Below are positions 45,322 through 55,930 of a stretch of 64,000 nt of DNA, in pieces; positions within the stretch are counted from its first letter, which is position 1, and every line of letters begins with the position of its first letter. The stretch covers positions 15,151,501-15,215,500 of the forward strand of contig CM067556.1 of assembly GCA_034509755.1 (NCBI GenBank), given 5' to 3'. This DNA is from Anisodus tanguticus (Eukaryota; Streptophyta; Magnoliopsida; Solanales; Solanaceae). Below the pieces are notes generated by a model. It was not told the DNA's origin, ran no database searches, and saw only the letters and a list, made by a program, of their open reading frames with translations. A program made the translations under genes and the position numbers.

Positions 45322-46349
45322 AAAACTGTTGGATATAATTGTTGGAATCAAAGCAGTATGGGAAGTAAATAAATATTACAAGTGTTCGAAAGAATAAACA
45401 AACAGAAACAGCCAAGATTATAATTGCCGCAAGTTTGTTGAGTCTTAAATCATGATAACAAGAAATCAAGAAACACTAAATCTGGATTGTTACAACTGTG
45501 GTTGAGTCGAGTGATGGCTCTCTGTCTTTAAGACAAGATTGCCCCGTATATATGCTTTTACGTTAGCGGGCGATAGTCTCCCAAGATAAAATAGCAACTA
45601 ATCAACACTACAAAGCAAATAGGTTGATTCTGACGAAGAAAACAAACATGAAACGACTTGCTGAAGAATGGAAAATTTAGAGGAAAAGGAAGAGTTTCTC
45701 TTATCTTTCTTTTTGGTTTCTCTTCTCCCCTCAAAACTTTTTCAGGTCTCAATATATAGTGTTTAGGAGGAGGAGAGGTGTTAAGAGGTGTAGTCATGGC
45801 CAGAAACATTTTGTAGTAAGTGCAAAACGTTTCAGATGGTTAATGCCATAAAACTGTTGGCTTTCTGGCTGCCGACAGCAATCCTGAAACCCTAGGGACC
45901 AAACTGTAAATACTAAACAGTTTGGGATCCAAAAGATAATATCAGAAGTAGCTCAGAAGCCCGCGACCGGACGGGCGGCGCGCGTGTGGGGCTAGCCTCG
46001 AACCCAAGCACACCTAGGTCATCCCTCCTTCAAACACATGGGTTACCCTTGGGGTCCCAAACCCTTATCCATTTTTTAGGCTTATAAAAAGAACAATTCT
46101 TCATTTTCCCACCGATGTGGTAGATTTGTCCCATACCATATTTTCATGTCTCAAACACCTTACTTAGTGGACAAACATCTCTTTCATTTCTTAACGAAAT
46201 TTGACAATCTTTGGCCCTACGGTCATCTACTCACTTAGTAGAGTATGCACGTGTGAAGAACCAAAGACTCCAACATGCGGAACCCGAGTGTTTAAGTCAT
46301 TAAAGATGGATGGACGCAACCCCATCAAAGGCAAATTTCCAACAAAAAC
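45322..46349. mobile_element. Solo LTR, 1018 bp, in the OMT-2 intron, with TSD AAAAC
   Basis: The LTR is 45327-46344, TGTTGGATAT...TTTCCAACA, with AAAAC at 45322-45326 and 46345-46349. Read on the minus strand it matches the solo LTR in the glutaredoxin gene (20739-21681) at the start, in the CACACGTGCATAC and GCCAAAGATTG regions, and in the GGGGCAATCTTGTCTTAAAG block. A TATA-like ACTATATATTGAG lies near 45750 on the minus strand. It is only about 11 bp from the exon 2 acceptor. Confidence 0.93.
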
Positions 46350-46442
46350 TTCTCAAGCATAGGGCCAAATTACTTAACTGCTTCATTAGGCATTGGCATG
46401 AGCAATAAAGCAGACAAGATAACTAGAAGAACAGAGATTTGG

Positions 46443-46790
46443 GGTGTGTTTGGTATGAAGTAAAATATTTTTTACTTATTTTTTAGTGTTTACGTAAACA
46501 AAAAGACATTATCCACATGTGTTATCTAACAAAATAATATGGGAGGATGCAGTAGGGAGTGGGGGTTCTAGGGTGGTCAAGGGGCAGGAGTTGGGGAGGT
46601 GGGTTAGGGGGTGGGAGGAGGAGATAAACTTGGAATGACACTTATAAAACTTGTTTCCCTAGTTTCACTAGTAAATGAGGAACTTATTTTCCTAAAGAAA
46701 AAAAAAATCTAAAATATTTTAACCAACTAAATATAAAAAAATTGAAAAATATTTTCTGAAAATGTGTTGCTCCATAACTAACACATCCTT
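46443..46790. mobile_element. MITE in the OMT-2 intron
   Basis: The left end GGGGTGTGTTTGGTATGAAG and the right end with ATAACTAACACATCC are roughly inverted. Flanking AAAATATTTTT and AAAAATATTTTC blocks also pair. This resembles hAT-type MITEs. A GGGTGG-rich centre (46545-46625) is non-coding. Target duplication not identified. An A run of 18 or more follows at about 46820-46838. Confidence 0.6.
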
Positions 46791-47584
46791 GAATTACCTA
46801 TTTTTCCCCTTCTTGTTTGCAAAAAAAAAAAAAAAAAAAGAGTAACCGAAGTGAACAGACTCTGTAAATATCATAACCAATGACCTAGCCTTTATTGTAG
46901 AAATTATATGGTAATTGAAAGACTTCAGAATAAAGTATGAACATCCAGGAAATTGCAGAGGGATTTTCGAACAACTAAGTTATATTGAGATTAAAAACTG
47001 ATGTTTTCTTTGCCTTGTGAAATATGAATTAGCATTATTTCATTCCTACCACCCAGGATTGCTATTTTCAGACTTGGATATTTAATATAAAATATGTCAA
47101 AATGAAAAGAAAGAAAAAAAAATTCGAATCTTGTAAGCTTAAACAAAATGGCAGGATTGATTGAAACATGTCACCTCCCACATACTTCAAATTTTCTGTC
47201 TCTGGCATATTAGCAACAACATGAGGGAGATCTAACACAGTGCATTTTAGATGAGGAAATGCAGCCACAATAGCATTAGCAATAACACTATATCTTAATG
47301 CCTGAAAGTTGGATAGCATTAGCAATAACAACCACACACATCATTTGGGAATCACTAGCCATTCCTTCATTAAAAACTTCATTGACTCTTGGATTTTGGT
47401 CACAAAATTCCCACATGACTGCACCATGTACTGTCTCAAATGGATTGGTTTCATTTCCAAGAAACCAATCCCTCAAAGAGTGCCATGGATTCACCATAAC
47501 AGGATCAACCATTGCTCTAACAAAAGGTGACAAATTTGGGATTTCACTCTTCAAAAGCAGCTTAGAAGAAGCTGTAAGAACATA

Positions 47585-48293
47585 CCCTTTGTCACGCCCC
47601 GACTTTACTCAAGTCTTCTCTTAGGGCGTGATGGCACCTGGGTAACTATCCCTTCCCATGCGAACCATTAACTTCTTTTCTTTCTAAATTAAACATGTAT
47701 CTAGGTGCGGAAATAATATATAGAATAAGAAATTCGAAGTTTAAAAGGAAACAATCTCATGTGGGGCATTCCCCGAGATAACGAAACTTGGTTCTTTGAC
47801 CTACTTAATCAAGAGTGACATTCACCAATCCGAAGCAATGGATTTGGTGGAACAATGAGGTTGTTGCGGAGCTTTTACTCTATCACGTTTTCCTGAAAAA
47901 TGCTAAATAAAAGAGTCAGCCCTACCATCCGGGGCTGAGTGAGAACCTCGTCTTACAATTCAAAGTAGCCTCGCAATGTTCTAAGTACAATCTCACTATA
48001 AACATAATAAGCACGTTATGAAACCACATTACAGCACTTTCCATGTACAAGTCAATAATAATTATTCACACACAAAATCTCATCCCAACTCACCCTAGGA
48101 AAAATACTTAGTTTAACCAGTACACCTTCACGAAAGAAATTGCGGGACGTGCAACCCAATCTCATATATTATATTATATATTTGTTGCGGTACGCGCAAC
48201 CCGATCCAATATTTTATATATATGTTGCGGAATGCGCAACCCGATCCAATAATTTATATATATGTATTTGTTGCGATACGCGCAACCCAATCC

Positions 48294-48333
<40 letters not shown>

Positions 48334-49615
48334 CTGAACGTGCAACCTGATCCAATATATTTATATCTATATATCTTGCCTGAGTGATACTAAGACCACT
48401 ATGAATCTATCGGGTGACGTAAAGTCGTTGTACCTCCGATTAACCTTACTGGAAAGAAGCTTTCAATGTCGACGACGATCACATCATACATGATTACCAT
48501 ACTGGGAACATAAGATCACAGAGTCATGTATATCATAATAATAGACTTCCATACTTAGTCATATTTCCAGAAGGTTCAAATAATAATTCTTTCTTTCAAC
48601 TTTTCGCCCTTCTCGCTTGTAAGGGTTATAACTCTCAGCCGTAACCCCAAATAGGGTGTTTCTTGCGCCAAATCGAAAGTAACACAGGTACCCATCACTA
48701 TATCAAGTTTTCTCTGAAAATACTTAGTGTAACTAGTACAAATTCACGAAATAACCAACCCTGTGAAAACTGTCTCGCCAGATTTTTTTTTAAAAAAAGA
48801 CATAATCTTAAAACAGTCATAACTTTTTATCCATAAGTTGGATATATCTCAGTAAGGTCTCAAACTGTCAATAACAGAGAAAACTATAACTTTTATTCAG
48901 CACAAACTTTCAAATTCATTACCGATTCGTACAGTTTTTCGTTATACGTTCTGCCCCTTCCGGATTTCAATCGATCCGAGGCAGAAACTTTAAACAGTGA
49001 CAACTCTCAAAACGTATGTCGGTTTTGGCCCCGTTTGGATTTTGGACTCAATCTGACCGTGAAAGATAGATGTACAACCCTGTAAAATTTCATCCAATTC
49101 TAACAAGGGTAACTCAGTAAAACAGTCCATAATCACATGACCCAAACTAGTTACAGGATAATATTATATCAATAATTCATCTCAAGTTATACTACCTCCC
49201 TGTTCTTTTTCTTTTCATGATCTTTCTTTCAGCATCCATATTATGTTCTAACATATATTGTAACTCAAAACAAAGGATTATACTAAGAAATTATGAGTGA
49301 GAGAACTCACCTTTGTTGCTTCGTAACCGCGAATGAAAATCTAAAACTTTGACTACACCTTTTCGGAACTCCTCAATTGCTAAAGTTAATTTTTGTTCTC
49401 TGTATTTTCTGGTTTCTTTCTATGTTATGGAAAAATATAGGATATGAGAATATATATCGTGGATTGTGTGTGTAACTTGCAGGAAGGTGGAAGGAGAAGG
49501 GGTTGAGGGAGAACAATGGGTTTTGGGGGGACGTGCAGGTAATGGGTGGGTTTTAATTATTATTATTTATTTATTTATTTATTTTGTAACAAACAAATCG
49601 GGACTTTACACCCTT
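47585..49615. mobile_element. Solo LTR, 2021 bp, in OMT-2 exon 1, with TSD CCCTT
   Basis: The LTR is 47590-49610, starting TGTCACGCCCCGAC and ending CGGGACTTTACA. CCCTT occurs at 47585-47589 and 49611-49615. Removing the insert restores the OMT codons EIEE-GYVLT in frame. Its start resembles the 1624-4266 solo LTR (TGTCACGACC). No coding capacity. Confidence 0.95.
48140..48362. repeat. Palindromic minisatellite with AT microsatellite, inside the solo LTR
   Basis: Five units carry GTTGCGG(A/T)ACGCGCAACCCGATCC or variants, separated by ATATATTTATA spacers. One spacer has expanded to a TA run of about 30 bp (48299-48329). The GTTGCG...CGCAAC halves are complementary. Confidence 0.88.
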
Positions 49616-49899
49616 CTTCAATTTCATCAAGCTTTTTAGTAGTAGCAAAGAAACCAGAGTATACTAATAGGCGCATCAATCGATGAATTCCATTTGATTT
49701 TGTTGGAGGAAGTTTCAGCTCTGAAACTAACTCAGGGAGAGTCATTGGCTGCTTATGATTATGAATTACATCTGGTATGCCTAACTGAATTGCACAACCA
49801 AGAACCATGGAATTTGCAAAACTGAATGCATGCTTGTAAATATGAGCCTGAGCTCGGAACATTTCTCTAGCTGTTGGAACATCTTTGGCCTCCATAGAT

Positions 49900-50580
49900 C
49901 AGAAATTTCCCTGCTCTTTTTCTTCTTGATGTGATGTTTGAATGGCTACAAAGAGAGTTCAAGGAATATGCACTTGTAGGGGAGACAAAACCATAGTTGT
50001 TTGCTACCACATAGTTTGCGGTCCATACCAATAATTGGCACTTGCCAAACAAGTTAGCTGACAAAGGTGTACCGTATTTGGTAATGTTCTTGGAGCCCAC
50101 GACTCGTTTCAAGGTAAAAAGGACTGTTGTAGATAAGTACTAGTTTATAGATGGAGAAAGAAGTTTCACTTTCTGGAGAAAGTACGAAACTAAACACCCT
50201 AATTTATTTAGGATATGATTGTGTTATACTTCTTGATTTGAAAGAATTAAAGGCATTTATTTAGATAGCAAGTGCATTTTATCCTTGAGAGGAAACAAAA
50301 GCAAAGTAGAAAGAAGAATAATGCATGAGAAACGCATAATATTACAGCTAAATTGGATTTTGAAAACTTGATTGTAACTTGCAAGTCTGGCATTTAATCT
50401 TCTTTTGCTGAGGAAAAAAGTGACTGATCAACAAGAAAGTAATTCTTTTGAAAGCTTTACGAGCTAGCTTTGTTATTACTCCATCTGTTAACATATTTAT
50501 GCAGCTTTTAAAATAACCTCACAAATTTTGATCAGCTGCCATAAAGGTACAGCAAAATCAGTTTTCCTGAAACTTATTCA
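49900..50580. other. Upstream region of OMT-2, no other feature
   Basis: An 81-codon reverse-strand frame (50112-49867) overlaps the OMT-2 start and has no family resemblance. Nothing else is supported before the (TTG)n site at 50588. Confidence 0.5.
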
Positions 50581-50587
50581 ACTCCAG

Positions 50588-50639
50588 GAAAGCTAACTTG
50601 ACGTTGTTGTTGTTGTTGTTGTTGAAAGCTAACTCGACG
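50588..50639. mobile_element. Tail-only retroposon: (TTG)n between 16-bp direct repeats
   Basis: GAAAGCTAACTTGACG at 50588-50603 and GAAAGCTAACTCGACG at 50624-50639 flank a 20-bp TTG run and nothing else. The layout equals a target duplication around an extremely 5'-truncated copy of the (TTG)n-ending retroposons seen elsewhere in the window. It lies just past the stop codon of the exonuclease-fold gene, in its likely 3' UTR. Confidence 0.75.
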
Positions 50640-50696
50640 TTTGTGAATGTACTAATTGTGTTCCTATGTTCAAGTCTCGTCATCAAAGAATTCTCA

Positions 50697-52001
50697 CTAG
50701 CTTTGCAAGAAAAAATGTTCGTTAAAGCTAACATTACACCCCTTTGAATTGGCTCTTCGTAATGAAATTTTAGCATTGTCCACCGATAGAGGGGAATCAG
50801 GGTTAGGACATAGTGAATTCCAAGCTTCCTGACCTGCAGATGGACATTTCAGGATCCCTTTTAGAGGCTTTTTTGATAAATAGGCTGATACCTCCTTCTT
50901 GGGATCATTTTTTGCCAAAAAGACTAAAGCTTCCTCATTGGAATAATCATTTGCACTAATCTCTTTAACCTTGGCATAAGCAGAACCATCATCTGACTTA
51001 TCCTCACTAACTTTGACTAGGACAAGATCCTCACTAGAACCAAATTCACCACCACCGCTTATACGAGGAGAGACATCATTAAAGTTACACTCACTACCTT
51101 TGGCTTGGACACGCTCATCAACCATGGGGTTTTCTTTATCATCCCAAAAGTCAGCAGAATCGTCACAGAAGGTAAATTCTGCAATTTTGGCTTGTAGTAA
51201 GTCATTACCGTTTGTACCTTCTTTATGTTTTTTTACAGTTTTGTCAACAAGATACTCTTCTTCCTCTGATGATGTCCCAACAAGAACATCTGTACCTCTT
51301 TGCAATGAAAGGTTCTTGTCTCCCTTTTTCCCTTTAGGCAATTTAAACCATCCTTCACTCAACAAAGGCAGAGAAAGATTCTTTAGAAATGAGGTCTTCT
51401 TTGGAACATCTGCCAGTTTTTTCTTATCATTTGTAGTTAATAATGACATGGCAATCACACTGGATATGAAAAGTTGACAGATAGCACATTTGATTTGCTC
51501 ATGTCTCTCAAAGGATGAAGCCTCTGTAAGACCTATCATTCTCTTGATCCCAAGAACTTTGCGTGCCAACTCGCCTAGTTCGCACCGCTTATATTTGGGA
51601 TTGTTAAAATAATTGGTGGCAATATAGCCAATGTCTACTTTATCTTTAGTCAAGCCTAATTCCTCAAATGGGAACAAATCTCTCTTTTCTGGGATTCCAA
51701 AACCAACAAAACGGATCCTCTCATCCGTAAGGAATTTTAGGACAGGATCAGGTAGTTGTTCCCCGGAACGAAACCTGAGGATCAGACAACCTACTCCAAA
51801 ACACAAGAGAACCAAAATAATGGAGGGATCACGAGGGTGGCGCATGACGTCGAGGCCAACAACGGGTGGACGAACCCAAATCTTACCTTCTGGGAAAAGA
51901 AAATCAATTGTGCATAAAGATTCAAACTCTTTGGCCTTAAAGGTAATGCCCTCTAGTTTAACCTCAAATCTATTAGTTCTCAAATATACAGTACCAGCCA
52001 T
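50697..52001 (-). CDS. WRN-type 3'-5' exonuclease-fold protein, catalytically degenerate
   Basis: One open frame of 434 codons starts with MAGTVYLRTNRFEV at 52001. Residues about 40-190 resemble the small plant Werner-like exonuclease domain (PVVGLDVMRHP, FLTDERIRFVGFGI, KVDIGYIATNYF, ELGELARKVLG). The DEDD metal-binding residues are largely missing: the first D-x-E reads D51-V-M53, and the terminal Y-x3-D reads C-x3-Q (IKCAICQL). Residues 200-434 look disordered and are acidic and lysine-rich. Near the C-terminus are GILK (382-385) and NVSF (423-426), the spacing type of a PP1 SILK plus RVxF pair. Function unknown; I infer a non-enzymatic binding role. There is no intron within the frame. 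The start context (TATTATGGCTGG) is reasonable. Confidence 0.8.
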   Translation of the reverse strand: MAGTVYLRTNRFEVKLEGITFKAKEFESLCTIDFLFPEGKIWVRPPVVGLDVMRHPRDPSIILVLLCFGVGCLILRFRSGEQLPDPVLKFLTDERIRFVGFGIPEKRDLFPFEELGLTKDKVDIGYIATNYFNNPKYKRCELGELARKVLGIKRMIGLTEASSFERHEQIKCAICQLFISSVIAMSLLTTNDKKKLADVPKKTSFLKNLSLPLLSEGWFKLPKGKKGDKNLSLQRGTDVLVGTSSEEEEYLVDKTVKKHKEGTNGNDLLQAKIAEFTFCDDSADFWDDKENPMVDERVQAKGSECNFNDVSPRISGGGEFGSSEDLVLVKVSEDKSDDGSAYAKVKEISANDYSNEEALVFLAKNDPKKEVSAYLSKKPLKGILKCPSAGQEAWNSLCPNPDSPLSVDNAKISLRRANSKGCNVSFNEHFFLQS

Positions 52002-52009
52002 AATAGGTT

Positions 52010-53215
52010 GGTTTGATGATCATAGTATTGTTGGGTTGGCATGAATAGATGGAGAAAAGATTAGCAAAAGGATGAGTGTTCCATAACATATGCTAGACAA
52101 AGGATCAACTCTCCAAAGCAAATGAGATTTGACCCAATATTGCAGGGCAGCCAAGACCAAAGACTGGCAAGAGTTACATAAAGATGTCATTAAAAGGATA
52201 TTCAAAACTGCAAGAGAATAAAAGGAATAAAAGGAAGGGAGACTAATGGATTATCATTAAAATTGGATGGTTCTGCAAAAATTTATGACACTTGTTGGGC
52301 AGGCCTTGCGTTTGTCAGTTACTGATACTTTACCACCACAAAATCGTAGACTTCACCATGGCAGATAGAGATCAACAGTCAGCATTTTGCAACTATTCTC
52401 AACTTCAGCAAATTTAAGATATTTATCTATTACACAGAGGTAAGGTCTATATACACGACCCCACATCACTGAATATGTTGTTGGAGTATCTATTCCATCA
52501 AAATAGGAGAATACCCATCCTGACTTTAAGGAGAAGGCTTAGTGATCCACAATAATGTGAAAATGCTTAATACATACATTGTAATGAGACATTTTTCACA
52601 ATTAAAAGTATAGACATAAACAGAATGACTGATCCATATGGTAAATTTGCACAAATTTGTGGTTTTGATAATATTCGCTATAAATTTCCTTCATTGTTTC
52701 TACACTCATGACATACTCTAATTATCAATCATGTTCTTCACCTCCTTTTAACTAAACAAACAGTGGGCATGAATTATCCCAAGAAACATGATAATAGTGA
52801 AGAAATTCCAATACAATAATATATATTGATATGTAAAGAACCAAATAAAAAAAAAAGTATAAAGCAACAGCTTTAATAAAATAAATACTCACAGAGCAGC
52901 ACTTCAGCAGCCATAAAAAAATTCTGCTGAAGTATAATCCAAACTCTCGTAACTAGTCCATGTTTACTCCACACTAGCGAAAGTAAAAACCAGTTATGCC
53001 CAATTTGAATTTACAAACAACTTAATCACGCATTCGTACATGTACGTGAAAATAAAAGGCATTAATTTTGCAAAAAGTGCTGATATTTCACTAGAATACT
53101 TTTAATTCAACATAGATATCCAGAATTGAGAAAATTCTGAATCAAAATACACGAAAAACTCTAGCAAGCATCTAACATATACCCAACTACAAATGGTCAC
53201 CATTGATTTCCTCTT
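52010..53215. other. Intergenic region between the exonuclease-fold gene and histone H3
   Basis: AT-rich on both strands. A weak (TTG)n-type retroposon relic is visible at 52435-52485 (GAGGTAAGGTCTATATACAC, CCCCAC, TATGTTGTTGG). No gene is supported. The part below 53250 is the histone 3' UTR. Confidence 0.55.
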
Positions 53216-53250
53216 TCCCCGTCTAATATCTAATACCCATGGATTCACAT

Positions 53251-53985
<735 letters not shown>

Positions 53986-54104
53986 TTAATAGGTGTGATA
54001 AACAGGCACGTTTATTTCATATTTATCTACGGTTCACATTTTCCAAGGGGTTTTGGCTTCGATGGTAAACATTGAAATATGCATTATTCAAGTTTCAGCC
54101 TAAC

Positions 54105-54555
54105 TACTCCTCGACTAAAAAAAATTTATCCACTTAGTTATTTACATACTCATTCAGAAGTGACATTTTAGTCAAATTATTTATTTTATTTAAAAGTTAG
54201 TATTTTTTTAAGAGTTGTGCAAATGACTAAGTGAACACTCTTTTGATCCGAATGGAGTAACTTTTAAGTAAAAATAGTTAATTTGACTAAAATGCTCCTA
54301 ATTCTTTCAATGTGAGGGTAAAGTCTGCGTATATTCTACCCTCCCTAAACTCCACTTTGTGGAATTACATTGGGTATGTTGTTGTTGTTGACTAAAATGC
54401 CCCTAATTAAATAGGTATTGCGATTTGATCATTTAACACTTAATAAGAGGAATATGGAAAAGTAAAGATTAATTCTTTCTTGATTTGGTAAGTAAACATT
54501 TTTTGAACATAAAAATAAAGGCTAAGTGAACACTTTTTTTTGTCCGGATGAAGTA
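54105..54555. mobile_element. MITE remnants with repeated ends
   Basis: CTAAGTGAACACTCTTTTGATCCG (54224-54247, abbreviated here by position) recurs in diverged form at 54520-54546 in the same orientation. Its inverted counterpart is at about 54110-54142. The region is probably two overlapping MITE copies. The retroposon at 54283-54408 sits between the two direct copies. Confidence 0.5.
54283..54408 (+). mobile_element. Short retroposon tail with 21-bp target duplication
   Basis: A 21-bp sequence starting TTGACTAAAATGC occurs at 54283-54303 and 54388-54408 with one mismatch. The 84-bp insert holds GTGAGGGTAAAGTCTGCGTA, CCTCCCTAAACTCCACTTTG-like sequence and the TATGTTGTTGTTG end shared with the retroposons at 27801 and 32668. 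Confidence 0.88.
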
Positions 54556-54596
54556 TATTGCTTACCAGCCTTTTATAGCTTAGATTAATTTAGTTT

Positions 54597-54938
54597 TGTG
54601 ATATCGGGGACAAGGTGGACTTGGTGAATAAGAAATCCAATGCAAACAACATGGTCATTCTTTGTATATAGAAACAACAACACAATCAATCAAACAACTC
54701 AATTTTTATCAATCTTTATCCTTTACTTTATTTATCATTTGCTTTACTGTACTCAGTTGTATTCATATTTCTTACCTCTTAGTTTACTCACTCAACATCC
54801 TAACGCTTTCTGAAGTAGTTGGAGAACCCATTGCTGAAAGTTAGAGTTCCGCTTCCGGCCCAAATCGCTTAGTTAATGAATCAATTTGTCATCCGATTTC
54901 GTCAGCCGATAAAATGACAAACACTTCAGACGGTAACA
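54597..54938 (+). repeat. Possible 5' LTR of Gypsy-1
   Basis: Only the right end is reasonably fixed, by the primer-site-like sequence that follows. There is no partner LTR in the window to confirm the left end. Confidence 0.4.
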
Positions 54939-55930
54939 AATTTGGCACGCCCAGTGGGACCATAGGTGATCTCATAGTGAAGTTTGATTCTCCAGGTCAG
55001 GATCATACTTGGCGTATGCGCTTAAGGTCTGTTAAGAAAATGAACCAAGAGTCCAGTCCACATCCTAAACAAAATCCTTCCAGAAGGACAATGAACCAGC
55101 ATCCTCCTCGGATATGCCTACATCGGTTGATACCCCTCCACTTCCTCCATCAACCCAAGTTGTGGAAGAATCTAGTCAATCTGAAGGTCCAACCATAATG
55201 ACCACGTCTTTTATTAGACAACATGTCAACTTGGACATCCACGATATTATGTACCAAGTTTCTAAACATTTGGCTGACATTGTGAAGCCGATGGTACATA
55301 ATGAGGTTCAACAAGCGAGGGAGATGGAAACCAATCGAATGCACCCAGAAGAATGTTCGGCTAGTTCTGCCATCCTTCTGACGAGCGGTGTTGTTCAGCA
55401 TGAGATTGTGACTCCCGGTGTTGTTCCTCAGCCGCATGTGCATCAGCTAGTGCCTACTCAGGTGCAGCTGGCAGCGCACCTAGGGACACAAGCCCAATTG
55501 CCTGGCAACCAGCACACTGCATAGTCATCGCCGAACCTTGGAGGGCAAAATGTGCCATTTGACCAAGCGAGTCTACAGCATGAGAAGTGGCTCGGATACT
55601 AGTTCAGGCTTCGGGACACTTTGGATTGCCGCCCGTTATGTCGTACATTTCTACGAACGACCCTACGATGCAGGCGAACAATGTTGGCCAGCTGAATTGG
55701 CAGCTGATGGCCCCTGGCTATGACTTAGCTCGGATATCTGGTAACGCTGTTTACATTGGAATACCATTCCAGCAGTCATTGCCAGTACATAGTCCATACC
55801 TTTCAGGAAGCGTATATTTTCTAAGAACGTTCGATGTCTGATGAGAGCAGCCATGGAATATCATTCCACCTTATCCTCAGGCTCCATTAGTCGTTCTAGG
55901 AGCTCAGGTTGCAGGCTTTGGTGTCCATAC
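54914..55930 (+). pseudogene. Gypsy-1 gag leader region, first part
   Basis: Frame-shifted blocks at 54914-55198 and 55114-55524 encode a Pro-, Gln- and Ser-rich stretch (NLDIHDIMYQVSKHLADIVK). This is like the variable N-terminal gag part of long Gypsy elements. It is interrupted at 55930 by the solo LTR and continues after 59321. Confidence 0.65.

Larger units (their letters stand above)
45015..49895 (-). pseudogene. OMT-2: O-methyltransferase pseudogene
   Basis: Exon 1 starts with ATG at 49895 (MEAKDVPTAREMFRAQAHIY) and is interrupted after the EIEE codons by a solo LTR (47590-49610). It resumes at 47589 (GYVLTASSKLLLKSEIPN) and ends at 47138. Exon 2 is 45311-45015, starting HVMHNWSDEDC after an intact AG. 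Damage: the SAM-binding segment between MM and the IVAAFPHLK codons is missing and replaced by a 17-bp direct repeat (47270-47286 and 47313-47329). About 10 bp near the exon 1 end are lost. The donor reads CT (47137-47136) instead of GT. Exon 2 has a one-base insertion and a one-base deletion. OMT-2 is convergent with OMT-1. Confidence 0.92.

Noticed and set aside
48140..48362. Regular palindromic repeats that could suggest a CRISPR array
   Set aside because: The spacers are AT-rich and similar to each other, there are no cas genes, and the block is inside a plant solo LTR.
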